From Streptomyces piniterrae (GTDB lineage Bacteria > Actinomycetota > Actinomycetes > Streptomycetales > Streptomycetaceae): a stretch of 64,000 nt of DNA. Below the pieces are notes generated by a model. That model was not told the DNA's origin. It searched no databases and saw nothing but the letters and a program-made list of their open reading frames with translations. Made by a program: the position numbers and the translations under genes. Location: positions 248,001 through 312,000 of the forward strand of contig NZ_SUMB01000004.1 in the NCBI RefSeq assembly GCF_005048155.1, read 5' to 3'. This document shows, piece by piece, positions 1 through 8,663 of this stretch; the first letter of the stretch is position 1, and the number at the start of each line of letters is the position of its first letter.

Positions 1-152
1 GACCGTCTCGGCGGCGATAAGGCGTACGCCTCCCGTCGCAACCGCCGCTACCTGCGCAGCCGTCAGATCAAGCGCACCATCCCCGAGCCGAAGAACCAGC
101 GGGCCAACCGCCGAGCTCGCGGCAGCAAGGGCGGCCGGCCCACCGGCTTCGA
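1..152 (+). pseudogene. IS5-family transposase remnant (C-terminal part, truncated)
   Basis: The first frame reads through the left edge and encodes a segment with GDKAYASRRNRRYLRSRQI, then IPEPKNQRANR and GGRPTGFD. This is the conserved C-terminal region of IS5-type DDE transposases, ahead of the catalytic Glu helix. After GFD the similarity stops abruptly and the frame enters the antisense of the next gene, so the catalytic glutamate segment is missing. No terminal inverted repeat is visible. What lies left of base 1 is unknown, so the element could be longer, but its 3' end is lost. Confidence 0.7.
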
Positions 153-160
153 CAGGACGA

Positions 161-676
161 CTAGTAGTACCCCTTCACCTCGTCGAGCAGCTCCCGCACG
201 ATGTCCGCGTGTCCCGCATGTCGCCCGGTCTCCTCGACGAGGTGGATGAGCATCCAACGGAGGTTGGCGCTGCCGGCGCGGAAGTCGGGGTGACGGCCAA
301 CGTCGTCCAGGGAGGCCGCGGCCACGATCTCGTTGCTTCGGGCGCACTGGGCCTCGTACTGCACGAGCAGCTGCTTCAGCGGAACGCCATCGGTTCGCCA
401 GTCGGCGCCCTCGTCCGTCTCGTCAAAGGACGGGTTCTGCGTCTTGTCGCCGCCGAGGAAAACCACCTCCAGCCAGGTGTGCTCGACCCACCGCATGTGG
501 CTGATAAGCCCGGCCATCGTCATCGCCGGCGAGGTCGGGATCACGGAACGGTGCGCGTCGGCCTCGCTCAGGCCATCGCACTTCCATCGCAGGATCTTCC
601 GCTGGAGGTCCAGCCAGCCGATGAGCGCGGTGCGCTCATCGGCCTGCAAAGGGGGACGCTCAAATGAAGGTGTCAT
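161..676 (-). CDS. DinB/DUF664 family protein
   Basis: A 171-residue protein of the mini-DinB (DUF664) type common in Streptomyces. These small four-helix-bundle proteins are related to DinB and mycothiol-dependent enzymes. It shows the family pattern of an N-terminal Leu-rich helix (LIGWLDLQRKILRWKCDGL), a helix with a conserved His (GLISHMRWVEHTWLE) and a C-terminal helix with His residues (LIHLVEETGRHAGHADIVREL). The three conserved histidines usually bind a divalent metal. The family is thought to act as metal-dependent thiol S-transferases, but the substrate is not predictable here. The gene sits alone beside an IS remnant. The ATG at 676 gives the usual family length. Confidence 0.85.
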   Translation of the reverse strand: MTPSFERPPLQADERTALIGWLDLQRKILRWKCDGLSEADAHRSVIPTSPAMTMAGLISHMRWVEHTWLEVVFLGGDKTQNPSFDETDEGADWRTDGVPLKQLLVQYEAQCARSNEIVAAASLDDVGRHPDFRAGSANLRWMLIHLVEETGRHAGHADIVRELLDEVKGYY

Positions 677-899
677 GCCAGCACGTTAGGACGCTCGGTC
701 TCCGACTACCGCCTGATTTTTTTCGCCCCAAGATCCGCCGGACAGGCCCTAGTGGCGCCCGGCTACTGGCGCCGGCTGGTAGCGCCCGCAGATGTGGATC
801 TTATCGAGCCTTTATATGCCCCCTCACTACGGTCACTAAGTCCGATTTACGACCTCATATATCTCTGTGTGACGCAACAGTCACTTATAGGGAGATTCA

Positions 900-2657
900 G
901 TGCATCTGTTGCCCAGCCCTGACCTGCCCGCCGACGCCACGGGGCCCGCCCGTCGCCGCATCCGCCCGATCGTGCTCCTGGCAGGGGCCGCAGCCACCGG
1001 TTTCGGGGCCCTCTACGTGACGGGCCTGCTGGCTTCCGGTGATGATGCGGTGCTGGCGGGCACGCGGGTGCACGGGGTGGACATCGGGGGCCTGAGCCGC
1101 TCACAGGCCCAGGAGAGGCTGGACCAGCAGCTAGGCAAGACCTGGCCGGAACCGGTGAAGGTGCGTATCGGCGACCGTACCGCCACCATCGACGCGCGTG
1201 CCGCCGGCTTCTCCCTGGACAGTGCGCAGACCGTCGCCCATGCCACGCGAGCGGGCGCCGACCCGCTCACCGTGATCGGCCGACTGTTCACCGGTGGTGA
1301 CCGCGACATCGAACCGGTGATCCGGGCCGACGAGGCGAAGGCCCGCGCGGTGCTGACCAAGACAGCCACGCAGTACGACAGCACGCCCCGGAATGGCACG
1401 GTCACCTTCGAGCAGGGCAAGCCGGTGCCCGTGGAGCCACGCGACCGGCACTCCCTCGACGTACGCGGCGCTGCCGAAGCACTGAACTCGGCAGTCCTCA
1501 GCCGGCAGGCGGGACCGGTCGCGCTGCCGGTCGTCCGGCGGAGCGAATCCCCCGTCGACGCGGCAGAAGTGAACCGCGCCATGACGCAGTTCGCCAGGCC
1601 CGCGATGTCGGCCCCGGTCACGGTGACCGTAGCCGGACGGCAGATACCCATCAGCCCCGTGACGGTCGGCAAACACCTCACGATGAAACCGGACAAGAAC
1701 AACCGGCTCATCCCTGAACTCGACGGCAAGGCGCTCCTGCAGGATCCCGCGGTGGCCCGCCCCCTGGCACCGGTCACCGGCAAGGTGGCCGAGGCGAAAC
1801 TGCGCCCGGTCGGCGACCGGGTGGTGGTCTCGGACGGCAAGACCGGCCGGGAGGTCACCGCCAAGGGGATCGAACAAGCCGTGCTACCCCTGCTGACCAG
1901 GACCGGGGCGGCCCGTACCGCAGCGCTGGCCGCCAAGGAGACACAGCCGAAGGTCACCGGTGACAGGCTCCGCGCACTGGGCATCAAGGAGAAGATGTCC
2001 ACCTTCACGGTCAACTTCGAGCGTGCCCCGTACCGCACGACGAACGTCGGCCGTGCCGCGGAACTGATCAACGGGTCGGTCGTGCTTCCCGGCGAGACCT
2101 GGAGTCTGAACCGCACGGTTGGCGAGCGGACCAAGGCCAACGGATTCGTGGACGGCATCATCATCCAGAACGACCAGTACACCAAGGCGTCCGGGGGCGG
2201 CGTCTCCACTGTCGCCACCACCGTCTTCAACGCCCTGTTCTTCGCGGGCGTCAAACCGCTGGAGCACGGGGCGCACTCGTTCTACATCGAGCGCTACCCG
2301 GAAGGCCGGGAGGCAACGGTCGTCTGGGGCAGTCTCGACCTCAAGTTCAACAACGACTCCGGAAACGCCATCTACATCCAGGCCAGTGCCACGGACACCT
2401 CCGTCACGGTCAGTTTCTTCGGCACCAAGAAGTACGACTCCGTCGAAGCGGTCACAGGCCCTCGCACCAACGTGAAACAGCCGGGAAGCCGCCCGGGCGC
2501 CGCGAAGAACTGCCTGCCGCAGACGCCGCTCGAAGGCTTCGACGTCAACGTCGACCGGGTCTTCCGGTCCGGCGGCAAGGAAGCCAAGCGAGAGACGTTC
2601 AAGACCCACTACGTGCCCCGCGACGAAGTCACCTGCGGGCCGAAAACCTCGGACTGA
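900..2657 (+). CDS. VanW family protein with YoaR-type peptidoglycan-binding domains
   Basis: A 585-residue membrane-anchored wall protein. A single transmembrane segment (about residues 22-45) follows an Arg-rich start. The outer part holds repeated YoaR/PG_binding_4-like modules (about 60-340, with the GTRVHGVDIGGLS signature at the first) and a C-terminal VanW domain (about 363-510, with NVGRAAELINGSVVLPGETW and GGGVSTVATTVFNAL). The VanW family is named from vancomycin-resistance clusters, but its biochemical role is unproven. Related proteins occur widely in actinobacteria with no resistance function, and no van genes are nearby. The GTG start at 900 is supported by AGGGAG a few bases upstream. 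The gene is monocistronic and is followed by a strong hairpin shared with the convergent gene. Confidence 0.9.
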   Translation: MHLLPSPDLPADATGPARRRIRPIVLLAGAAATGFGALYVTGLLASGDDAVLAGTRVHGVDIGGLSRSQAQERLDQQLGKTWPEPVKVRIGDRTATIDARAAGFSLDSAQTVAHATRAGADPLTVIGRLFTGGDRDIEPVIRADEAKARAVLTKTATQYDSTPRNGTVTFEQGKPVPVEPRDRHSLDVRGAAEALNSAVLSRQAGPVALPVVRRSESPVDAAEVNRAMTQFARPAMSAPVTVTVAGRQIPISPVTVGKHLTMKPDKNNRLIPELDGKALLQDPAVARPLAPVTGKVAEAKLRPVGDRVVVSDGKTGREVTAKGIEQAVLPLLTRTGAARTAALAAKETQPKVTGDRLRALGIKEKMSTFTVNFERAPYRTTNVGRAAELINGSVVLPGETWSLNRTVGERTKANGFVDGIIIQNDQYTKASGGGVSTVATTVFNALFFAGVKPLEHGAHSFYIERYPEGREATVVWGSLDLKFNNDSGNAIYIQASATDTSVTVSFFGTKKYDSVEAVTGPRTNVKQPGSRPGAAKNCLPQTPLEGFDVNVDRVFRSGGKEAKRETFKTHYVPRDEVTCGPKTSD

Positions 2658-2841
2658 CCGGTCAACGACAGCCGCTCGGCACAAAGTCAGATGGCCTCTG
2701 GTCAGGTTCCGGGCTGAACGGCACGACCGCGGCTACAAACCGCCCAAGGACGGCGGTTACCGGATTCTGCACGGAACGAAGGACGGACCGTCGACGACGG
2801 ACCGCCGCTTCGTCAGGGCCGAGGATTTCCGCGAGGGCTGA
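2658..2841 (+). other. Intergenic stretch with an unassigned coding-like frame
   Basis: No complete gene lies between the VanW gene and the convergent hydrolase. One plus frame ending in TGA at 2839-2841 reads KVRWPLVRF, then RHDRGYKPPKDGGYRILHG and RRFVRAEDFREG. It has a plausible composition but no start codon with a ribosome site, so it may be the tail of a decayed gene. I do not recognise it. Confidence 0.3.
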
Positions 2842-2887
2842 CGAGGTCGGGGACCGCACTGAAGGTTGCTGACGCCCCGGACACGGC

Positions 2888-2931
2888 GCGGGCCGGTCCA
2901 CCCGGCGATGAGTGCCCGTGGACCGGCCCGC
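2888..2931. terminator. Bidirectional terminator hairpin
   Basis: A perfect 14-bp inverted repeat (arms 2888-2901 and 2918-2931, core GGGCCGGTCCAC) with a 16-nt loop lies between two convergent genes. It is well placed to end both the VanW and the hydrolase transcripts. There is no U-tract, which is usual for Streptomyces. Confidence 0.75.
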
Positions 2932-2969
2932 CCTTGTCGGCAGGCACCGTCAGAGTTTGACGCGTACCG

Positions 2970-3839
2970 TCAGAGTTTGAACTGGGTGATCACGGCCCGG
3001 TGGTCGGACGGCCAGTTCTCCTTGTCGCCGCCGTAGACCTTCGAGCTGGTTGCATCCAGCGAGCCGCCCTTGTACAGGATGAAGTCGATGCGGTCCTGGG
3101 GCTCGGGCTTGTTGCCGTAGTCGCTGTTGGTGGCGACCTTCGGGCTCCAGGTATCGCCGGGGGAAGCCGCCTCGTCCGGGTTGACCTCACGGTAGGAGTC
3201 CCAGTAACCCCCGTTGGCGAACGCCTTTGTTGCGGGCCACTCCACGACCGAGTCACAGTGCTTGGCCTTGGTCTTCTCGGTCCAGTCCATGTGGGACGGG
3301 GAGTTGAGATCACCGGCGACGATCGCCGGTGAGGAACCGGCCCACTTGACGATCGCCTCGGCCTGCTGCTTGCGCTCGGCCTCGTCCGCGTAGATCGCCT
3401 CGTAGCCGTCCTTGTCGAAACAGGCGTTGTACGGCCCGTACTTCGTGTAGCCCAGGTGGATCGAGTACACCCAGACTCCCTTGATCTTCGCGGCCACGGC
3501 CACATCCGACAGCGAGTCGACCTTCTCGATGGGCTGACTGCTGATGATGTCGACGTCGGTACCGCTCTGTGTGTAGTGCTCCCATCCCAGCTTCTCGGCG
3601 ATCTGCTTGGTGACGGCCTTGTCGGTCTCCTGAAGGGCCACCACCTCAGTGCCGGAAGCGTTGATCTCCTGGACGGTCGTGTTGAGCCCGTCCGTGACCT
3701 GGGAGCCGCCATGCCAGGTGTTGAGGCTCATCACGGTCAGCGTCTCGTCGTCCGCCTCGGCGGTGCTCACCGTGGCGACGGAGACTGCCGCACTCAGGGC
3801 GAGCGCGGCAGCAAGTGTCGGTATGACGCGTCGGGTCAT
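2970..3839 (-). CDS. Secreted endonuclease/exonuclease/phosphatase-family protein
   Basis: A 289-residue exported hydrolase of the EEP fold (DNase I / sphingomyelinase superfamily). The start is placed at 3839 because AAAGGAG lies 8 nt upstream, and a clear Sec signal peptide begins there (MTRRVIP, hydrophobic core, cleavage near STAEA/DDE). Longer frames reach into a repeat region. EEP motifs are present in order: MSLNTWHG (metal-binding Asn), LQETD (catalytic Glu), the IHLGYT His, AGDLNSP (Asp/Asn), DRIDFIL and WPSDHRAV (catalytic His). The substrate may be nucleic acid, a phosphodiester lipid or an inositol phosphate; the sequence does not decide. The last codons and stop are duplicated just downstream (2946-2960 repeats 2966-2980). 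Confidence 0.88.
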   Translation of the reverse strand: MTRRVIPTLAAALALSAAVSVATVSTAEADDETLTVMSLNTWHGGSQVTDGLNTTVQEINASGTEVVALQETDKAVTKQIAEKLGWEHYTQSGTDVDIISSQPIEKVDSLSDVAVAAKIKGVWVYSIHLGYTKYGPYNACFDKDGYEAIYADEAERKQQAEAIVKWAGSSPAIVAGDLNSPSHMDWTEKTKAKHCDSVVEWPATKAFANGGYWDSYREVNPDEAASPGDTWSPKVATNSDYGNKPEPQDRIDFILYKGGSLDATSSKVYGGDKENWPSDHRAVITQFKL

Positions 3840-3930
3840 CGTGTGGACTCCTTTGTGGGGGGACGTCAAGTTGTCAGATGAGAATGGAGCGTCCACCAAC
3901 AGAGATTGAACGAATGAGAAGCTGTTGCTC

Positions 3931-3960
3931 AACCAGCCACAACCAGCCACAACCAGTCAC
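3931..3960. repeat. 10-bp tandem repeat (AACCAGCCAC x3)
   Basis: Three consecutive copies of AACCAGCCAC, the last with one change, lie upstream of the hydrolase gene at the edge of the low-complexity patch that also holds the heptamer array. Confidence 0.9.
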
Positions 3961-3996
3961 GGCGCCTGGTCGGCTGGATCGCTTTGATGACTGATC

Positions 3997-4044
3997 GCTG
4001 CCCGCTGCCCGCTGCCCGCTGCCCGCTGCCCGCTGCCCGCTGCC
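3997..4044. repeat. 7-bp tandem repeat (GCTGCCC x6-7)
   Basis: Six perfect copies and a partial seventh of GCTGCCC lie between the hydrolase promoter and the 3' end of the SpoIIE-type phosphatase gene. Because 7 is not a multiple of 3, length changes here would shift any frame crossing it. It appears intergenic. Confidence 0.92.
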
Positions 4045-4067
4045 GAACATCGTGTGGGGGCCGGGAA

Positions 4068-6191
4068 TCACCGCTGCGGAGGCTGAGAGTCGAGCGTGAA
4101 GGGTTGCGTGCGGCAGACGAGCAGGGCGACGTCATCTGGGTCGTCGGGACGCCGGAGTTCGCGAAGGAGCCGGTCGCAGGTCTCTTCCAGGGAGGGGTCC
4201 GTCGAGGGGCCGGTCGAGGGGCCAGTGACATCGAGCAGATGGAGGAGGGTTTCGAGTCGCTCGTCGATGGGGTGGTGGCGGGTTTCGACCAACCCGTCGG
4301 TGTAGAGGACCAGTTGGTCGCCGAAGCCGATCTCGAAGGTGGTGGTCTCGAACGGGACGCCGCCGACTCCGAGCGGGGTGCCGGTGGGCAGGTCGATGAG
4401 TTCGGGACGGTTGCCGCTACGTACGAGCGCGGGCGGGAGGTGGCCGGCGTTGGCGATGTGGCATTCGGCGCGGCGCGGATCGTAGACGGCGAAGATGCAG
4501 GTGGCGATGTAGTGCTCCAGCCCTGAGGTGATCTTGTCGAGGTGCTGGAGGACCTGGTCGGGCGCGAGGTCGAGGTCGGCGAACGCACTGGTGGCGGTGC
4601 GCAGGCGACCCATGGTGGCGGCGGCATCGATGCCGCTGCCCATGACGTCGCCCACCACGAGAGCGGTCTTGTCGCCGTCGAGGGGGAGGACGTCGTACCA
4701 GTCGCCGCCGATCTCGTAGGTGGCTTGCGCGGGCCGGTACCGGGAGGCGATCTGCAGGCCGGGAAGGTGCTGCGGGTGGCTGGGGAGCAGGCTGCGCTGC
4801 AGGGTCTCGGCGGCGTTGCGCACGCTCTGGTGCGAGCGGGCGTTGTCGATGCACACGGCGGCGCGGGAAGCCAGCTCACCGGCGAGGGCGAGATCGTCCT
4901 CGGCGAAGGACACCGGGTTGCGGGTCCGCATGAGACCCAGGAAGCCGAGGATGTGGCCGCGGGCGGTGAGCGGGACCGACATGTAGGAGTGCACGCCGGC
5001 GCGCGCCAGCAGGGTGGCGGCGTGGTCGTCGCGGGCGATGCGGGCCAGGTCGTTGTCGTCCGCGTGGGCGATCAGGAGTGGCCGGCCGGTGCGTACGGTC
5101 TCGGTGGCCACGCGGTCGGCGGCGTAGGCGGCGATCTGGCCGGGTGGATCGGCGGCCTGGACTGCTTCGGTGGGGTAGGCGGACTTCAGCGCGAGGGCGC
5201 GGAAGAGCGCAGGGCCGTCCGCGGGGGCTGGGCGGTGCTCGTCCAGGATGGAGTCGAGTACGTCCACCGCGACCACGTCGGCGAGCTCGGGAACGACGAC
5301 CTCGGCCAGTTCCCGGGCGGTCTGTGCCACCTCCAAGGTGGTGCCGATCCGAGCGGTGCCGTCGGCGATCAGGGCAAGCCGCCTCCGGGCCTCGGCAGCT
5401 TCCGTGGCCGCCTGGTATCGGTCGGTGACATCCACCACCACCTCGGCAACGCCGAGAACCCGACCCTGGGTGTCCTCCAGCCGGTACAGCGAGACCGACC
5501 AGGCGTGCTCGTCCAGGTCAGCGGGAGAGTGGCCGACGATAGTGGCCTGGTCGACCATGGGGACCCCGGTCGTCAGGACCTGCCGCATCCCGGCCTCGGG
5601 CACCTCGAACTTCGTGGCGGTCATGATCTCGCGGTAGTGCCGGCCGAGGTGATCCTTCGCGGGTTTGCCGTGCATCCGCTCCAGGGCGGCGTTGACTGCC
5701 ACGTAGCGCAGATCGGTGTCGAGGATCGCCACCCCGATGGGGGACTGGGAGATCAACCGGGTGGACAGTGCGACGTCCCACTCGACCTCGCGAAGCGTCG
5801 GTGAGTCGGTGGCGAGCCCGAGAGCGTAGAAGTCGCCTCGGTCGTCCAGTAGCCGCATGTTGCGCAGCTCCACCAGCCGCGAGGTGCCGTCCTTGTGCCG
5901 TACGGGGAACGCCCCGGCCCAGCTCTGGCCGGTCTCCATGACCTCGGCGAACTTCTTGATCACCAGATCCCGATGCTGTTCGTGGACGAGCAGTGGCGCC
6001 GCGTGCTGCCCGAGCGCCTCCTCGGAGGTGTAGCCGTACAGGTCCTCGGCCTGCGGGCTCCACAGGACGATCCGCCCCTCTGCGTCCAGCAGCACCGCGG
6101 CGACACCGAGGAGGTCCATCAGCCCGCTCGGCTGCAGCGACCTTCGCCCGGGCCGACCGGCGTCCGCCCGAGGCCCCTCGGCTGCGCTCAT
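4068..6191 (-). CDS. PAS-PAS-GAF-SpoIIE sensor phosphatase
   Basis: A 707-residue multi-domain signalling protein. In order it has PAS1 (about 25-140, starting LLGVAAVLLDAEGRIVLWSP), PAS2 (about 145-265, SPIGVAILDTDLRYVAVN), GAF (about 290-465, YMSVPLTARGHILGFLGL) and a SpoIIE/PP2C phosphatase domain (about 475-690). The SpoIIE domain shows the metal-binding motifs YEIGGDWYDV, VVGDVMGSG and LVLYTDGLVE. There is no transmembrane segment, so it should be cytosolic. Such proteins usually dephosphorylate anti-anti-sigma factors in stress-sigma partner-switching, with the PAS/GAF part sensing redox state, light or ligand. No anti-sigma kinase or antagonist is adjacent, so the partner is elsewhere. 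GGAAGGAG 9 nt upstream fixes the ATG at 6191. Confidence 0.93.
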   Translation of the reverse strand: MSAAEGPRADAGRPGRRSLQPSGLMDLLGVAAVLLDAEGRIVLWSPQAEDLYGYTSEEALGQHAAPLLVHEQHRDLVIKKFAEVMETGQSWAGAFPVRHKDGTSRLVELRNMRLLDDRGDFYALGLATDSPTLREVEWDVALSTRLISQSPIGVAILDTDLRYVAVNAALERMHGKPAKDHLGRHYREIMTATKFEVPEAGMRQVLTTGVPMVDQATIVGHSPADLDEHAWSVSLYRLEDTQGRVLGVAEVVVDVTDRYQAATEAAEARRRLALIADGTARIGTTLEVAQTARELAEVVVPELADVVAVDVLDSILDEHRPAPADGPALFRALALKSAYPTEAVQAADPPGQIAAYAADRVATETVRTGRPLLIAHADDNDLARIARDDHAATLLARAGVHSYMSVPLTARGHILGFLGLMRTRNPVSFAEDDLALAGELASRAAVCIDNARSHQSVRNAAETLQRSLLPSHPQHLPGLQIASRYRPAQATYEIGGDWYDVLPLDGDKTALVVGDVMGSGIDAAATMGRLRTATSAFADLDLAPDQVLQHLDKITSGLEHYIATCIFAVYDPRRAECHIANAGHLPPALVRSGNRPELIDLPTGTPLGVGGVPFETTTFEIGFGDQLVLYTDGLVETRHHPIDERLETLLHLLDVTGPSTGPSTDPSLEETCDRLLRELRRPDDPDDVALLVCRTQPFTLDSQPPQR

Positions 6192-6350
6192 CGCAGGCTC
6201 TCCTTCCGCCTGCCGGCATCACACGGGCCGTCTGCTGGCACCAGCCCCTGGCCTGCCACCTGCCCCGGTAGGCGCTTCGGCTTCCATGGTCCCCCTGGAT
6301 CGGTCGACCGCACCACCCAGGGGCGCTGGCGTGCCTTGATCTCGACGTGG

Positions 6351-6446
6351 GACGTCGAGGTGGTCATGAGCGCGGACGGCGAGGTGGTCATGAACGCGGA
6401 CGCCGAGGTGGTCGTGAACGAGGACGTCGAGGTGGTCATGAACGAG
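6351..6446. repeat. 24-bp tandem repeat (4 copies)
   Basis: Four contiguous 24-bp units (6351-6374, 6375-6398, 6399-6422, 6423-6446) share the core GAGGTGGTCATGA. Both strands stay open across the array because 24 is divisible by 3, giving an 8-residue periodicity, but no convincing gene contains it. It lies upstream of the SpoIIE-type phosphatase gene. Confidence 0.9.
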
Positions 6447-6484
6447 GCTTCGACTGCCGCCCTCTGGTCCGATCTCCGACTCTC

Positions 6485-6519
6485 GACTCCCGACTCCTGA
6501 CTCCTGACTCCTGACTCCG
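6485..6519. repeat. 7-bp tandem repeat (GACTCCT x5)
   Basis: Five heptamers GACTCC(C/T/G) follow the 24-bp array in the 450-bp stretch between the phosphatase and DUF1353 genes (6192-6644), which otherwise holds no gene I can support. Confidence 0.9.
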
Positions 6520-6644
6520 ACAAGCCGGAGTTCTTCTGGGATGAGACGGGCTCCTGGACTTACTAGTTCGGGGCGAACGCCCTCCCCTACCGGCGTGAGG
6601 CCGACCCCGTACCGCTGCTCGTCAGCCAGAGGACAAGCCGAGCA

Positions 6645-7586
6645 TCATCGGAAGAGCACCGAGCCGGAAAATACGAGCAACACCGCCAGCGCCCCCACCA
6701 CCAGCACGCCTGCCAGCACGAGTGCCACCTTCGGCGCCTTCGCCATGCGCTCCAGCACCTGGTAGATCACGGTGGGGACGAGCAGCGCGACCGTGACGGG
6801 CAGCAATACCGCCAGGCTCACCCCCACGACCGCGCCGGCGATCCGGAAGGGTCCCCAGAACAGCGCCAGCACCAGAGGGATCACGACGGCGCCCGACAGC
6901 CCGCCGACGAGTTCGACGAACCACGGCCGGTCGCCCATCCAGGGCAGCGTCGGGGTGCCAGTGATCACGTCGAAGAGGTCGAAGAACGCGTAGCTGCCGA
7001 GCGCAAGGATCAGCAGGACGGTCAGGGCCGCAGTCGCCCGGTAGTACCACCTGAGCCCTTTCGACCAATCCGTTCCCCCGCCGTCGAGCATCGTCGCCGT
7101 CGCCACCGCCGACCAGATCAGCCACCGCCGGATCAGCGCGGTGCCGGCGTCCGCCATCGCGTCGCGCAATACGCGGTCGGCCTCCACACGCAGCACTTTG
7201 CGGTCCTGGCTGGAGGTGTACGTCTCCTCCCCCGGTGGGTGGATCAGTCCGTCGTGCAGCAACGTGGCCGGAAGATGCTCCCCGGTCTTCGGCACGAGCC
7301 AGGTGAAGAGCGCGGGCACCGAGGTCAGATCGCTGCGGAACGTGCGGGTCTCCCGGGGCACCAGGAGCTCGCCGAAGTGCCGGTCGTCGTACGCGATGCG
7401 GCGCTGCATCGCGAACTGCTCACCGCCGCCATCGGCGTACCGGACCAGCTCGATCCGGGCCTTGGAACCGGGGACGGGTGAGATTTCCTTCTGCCCTTTG
7501 CCAGCGTCGACGCCACCGTCGTAGAACCGGGACGGCTGCGGGGTGAACGGTTTCTCGGCCGCCGCCGGGCCCTCATCCCGGCTCAT
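6645..7586 (-). CDS. DUF1353 domain membrane protein
   Basis: A 313-residue protein with an N-terminal soluble DUF1353 domain (about 60-130; signature FRSDLTSVPALFTWLVPK, then LLHDGLIH) and a C-terminal half with about four hydrophobic segments (near 190-215, 230-258, 262-288 and 295-312). DUF1353 is a small domain often found in phage or tail-associated proteins, and its function is unknown. Fusion to a membrane module suggests an envelope-associated protein. Its ATG overlaps the stop of a 30-codon ORF just upstream (ATGA), implying translational coupling. No enzymatic residue can be named with confidence. Confidence 0.75.
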   Translation of the reverse strand: MSRDEGPAAAEKPFTPQPSRFYDGGVDAGKGQKEISPVPGSKARIELVRYADGGGEQFAMQRRIAYDDRHFGELLVPRETRTFRSDLTSVPALFTWLVPKTGEHLPATLLHDGLIHPPGEETYTSSQDRKVLRVEADRVLRDAMADAGTALIRRWLIWSAVATATMLDGGGTDWSKGLRWYYRATAALTVLLILALGSYAFFDLFDVITGTPTLPWMGDRPWFVELVGGLSGAVVIPLVLALFWGPFRIAGAVVGVSLAVLLPVTVALLVPTVIYQVLERMAKAPKVALVLAGVLVVGALAVLLVFSGSVLFR

Positions 7587-7675
7587 CGCGCGGCCTCGCA
7601 GGCCCCGGTGTCCTCGATGCTCCGGTTGGGCCTGGGCAGCCGGCCGATCACGCAGAAGCCGTCGAACGCGGACAT
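7583..7675 (-). CDS. 30-residue leader-like ORF coupled to the DUF1353 gene
   Basis: A short ORF starts MSAFDGFCVIGRLPRP and ends in CEAAR, with GGGAGG 5 nt before the ATG, a better ribosome site than that of the next gene. Its TGA overlaps the ATG of the DUF1353 gene (ATGA). The arrangement suggests a coupled small protein or a translational-coupling leader. The peptide has two cysteines and no known motif. Small size limits confidence. Confidence 0.45.
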   Translation of the reverse strand: MSAFDGFCVIGRLPRPNRSIEDTGACEAAR

Positions 7676-8028
7676 GCGTACCTCCCTCTCACCACACGGG
7701 TTCACACCCCGTCTCTTCCGGTTCTCTTCCGGCGATCGGCTGCCGCTATCCATCATTCTGATGCTCTGTCACCCATACGCCGCACCGCCGCCCTCCACCC
7801 GTTGACGCGGCGAGCCCAAATCGGTCCGTTCGGTCCAGGACGCACACCGCGTCTGGCTCTGCATCCGTTGTCTTCGCGTGCCTTCGCGCGTCTTCGCGGC
7901 GGGTGGGACGGCCCCCGCCGTATGGCGGCGTCTGTCCCACGTCAAGATCCGTTGCCCTCGGTCACCCACAGGGGTGGTGCTGCAGGCGACGGCGAACTAC
8001 GGCCGGCCTCCGCGTCGTGGGTGGAGGC
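7676..8028. other. Intergenic region between divergent genes
   Basis: No gene is supported here. The stretch contains imperfect iterations of TTCGCG (about 7872-7898) and an imperfect hairpin with outer arms GTGGGAC (7903-7909) and GTCCCAC (7934-7940) and an inner GC stem. It should carry the promoters of the divergent DUF1353-leader and DUF6207 genes. Confidence 0.4.
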
Positions 8029-8358
8029 ATGGACGAACGAATCGACGAGCAGCACCTTGGCGAACCCGGCCTACTGGTGCTCGAAATCACCGCCGCTGAT
8101 GAGGCAACCGCCCAGGCCGCGATGGCGGACCTGGATGCGCTGTGGATGATCTCCGGAGTGCCCCGCGTGCGGCGCGTGCCCGGAGAGCCGGGCGTCCGGG
8201 CTCGCGTATACGCCACGCTGCGTCGTCCGGTCGGCCTTGGCTACACCGCCGAGGCTGGTACAAGGTCCAAGGCCGAGTTCGGTCTCCGGGCAGCGGATGT
8301 AGCACGCCTCCACGCCGGCCATGAGCGCCTCCACGGCCTGTTCCCGGGAAATCGCTGA
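8029..8358 (+). CDS. DUF6207 family protein
   Basis: A 109-residue protein starting MDERIDEQHLGEPGLLVLEI and continuing with ADEATAQAAM, PRVRRVPGEPGVRARVY and ATLRRP. This is the pattern of the small Streptomyces family DUF6207 (acidic start, EPGL, Ala-rich helix, PGxPGVR-R-Y). The function is unknown. The usual domain ends near residue 75, and the tail (LGYTAEAGTRSKAEFGLRAADV...) is extra. GGAGG precedes the ATG at only 1 nt, an unusually tight spacing, so a different start cannot be excluded. Confidence 0.65.
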   Translation: MDERIDEQHLGEPGLLVLEITAADEATAQAAMADLDALWMISGVPRVRRVPGEPGVRARVYATLRRPVGLGYTAEAGTRSKAEFGLRAADVARLHAGHERLHGLFPGNR

Positions 8359-8663
8359 ACGAGCAGAGGCGGCGTCACATCTGGTGGATGTGACTCTTAC
8401 CGGGATGGCGCGTGGTTGGTCTCCGTTCTCAGTGAAGCCAGTCGGCTGGGAGCTGATGACCAGGCGGACCACATCCGTTGAGACGGCCGTTTCATCGAGC
8501 GGTCCGCTGGCTCCGGACCGCCGCTTACCGAGTTGGGTGCGGCTTTCCTGAAGTCGCTTGTTGACCTGCGTAGTTGTGGGTCAGCCTGCCGTGATGGCGT
8601 GGCGGGCCTCTATCGTTTCGGGTGGGAGCGAGGCGGCTGTCGGATGCGTTCGGTCTCCGCCGC

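Noticed and set aside
6188..6523. A minus-strand ORF across the 24-bp repeat
   Set aside because: Thr/Ser-rich translation is a by-product of the 24-bp repeat; the SpoIIE-type gene start with a good ribosome site lies inside it.
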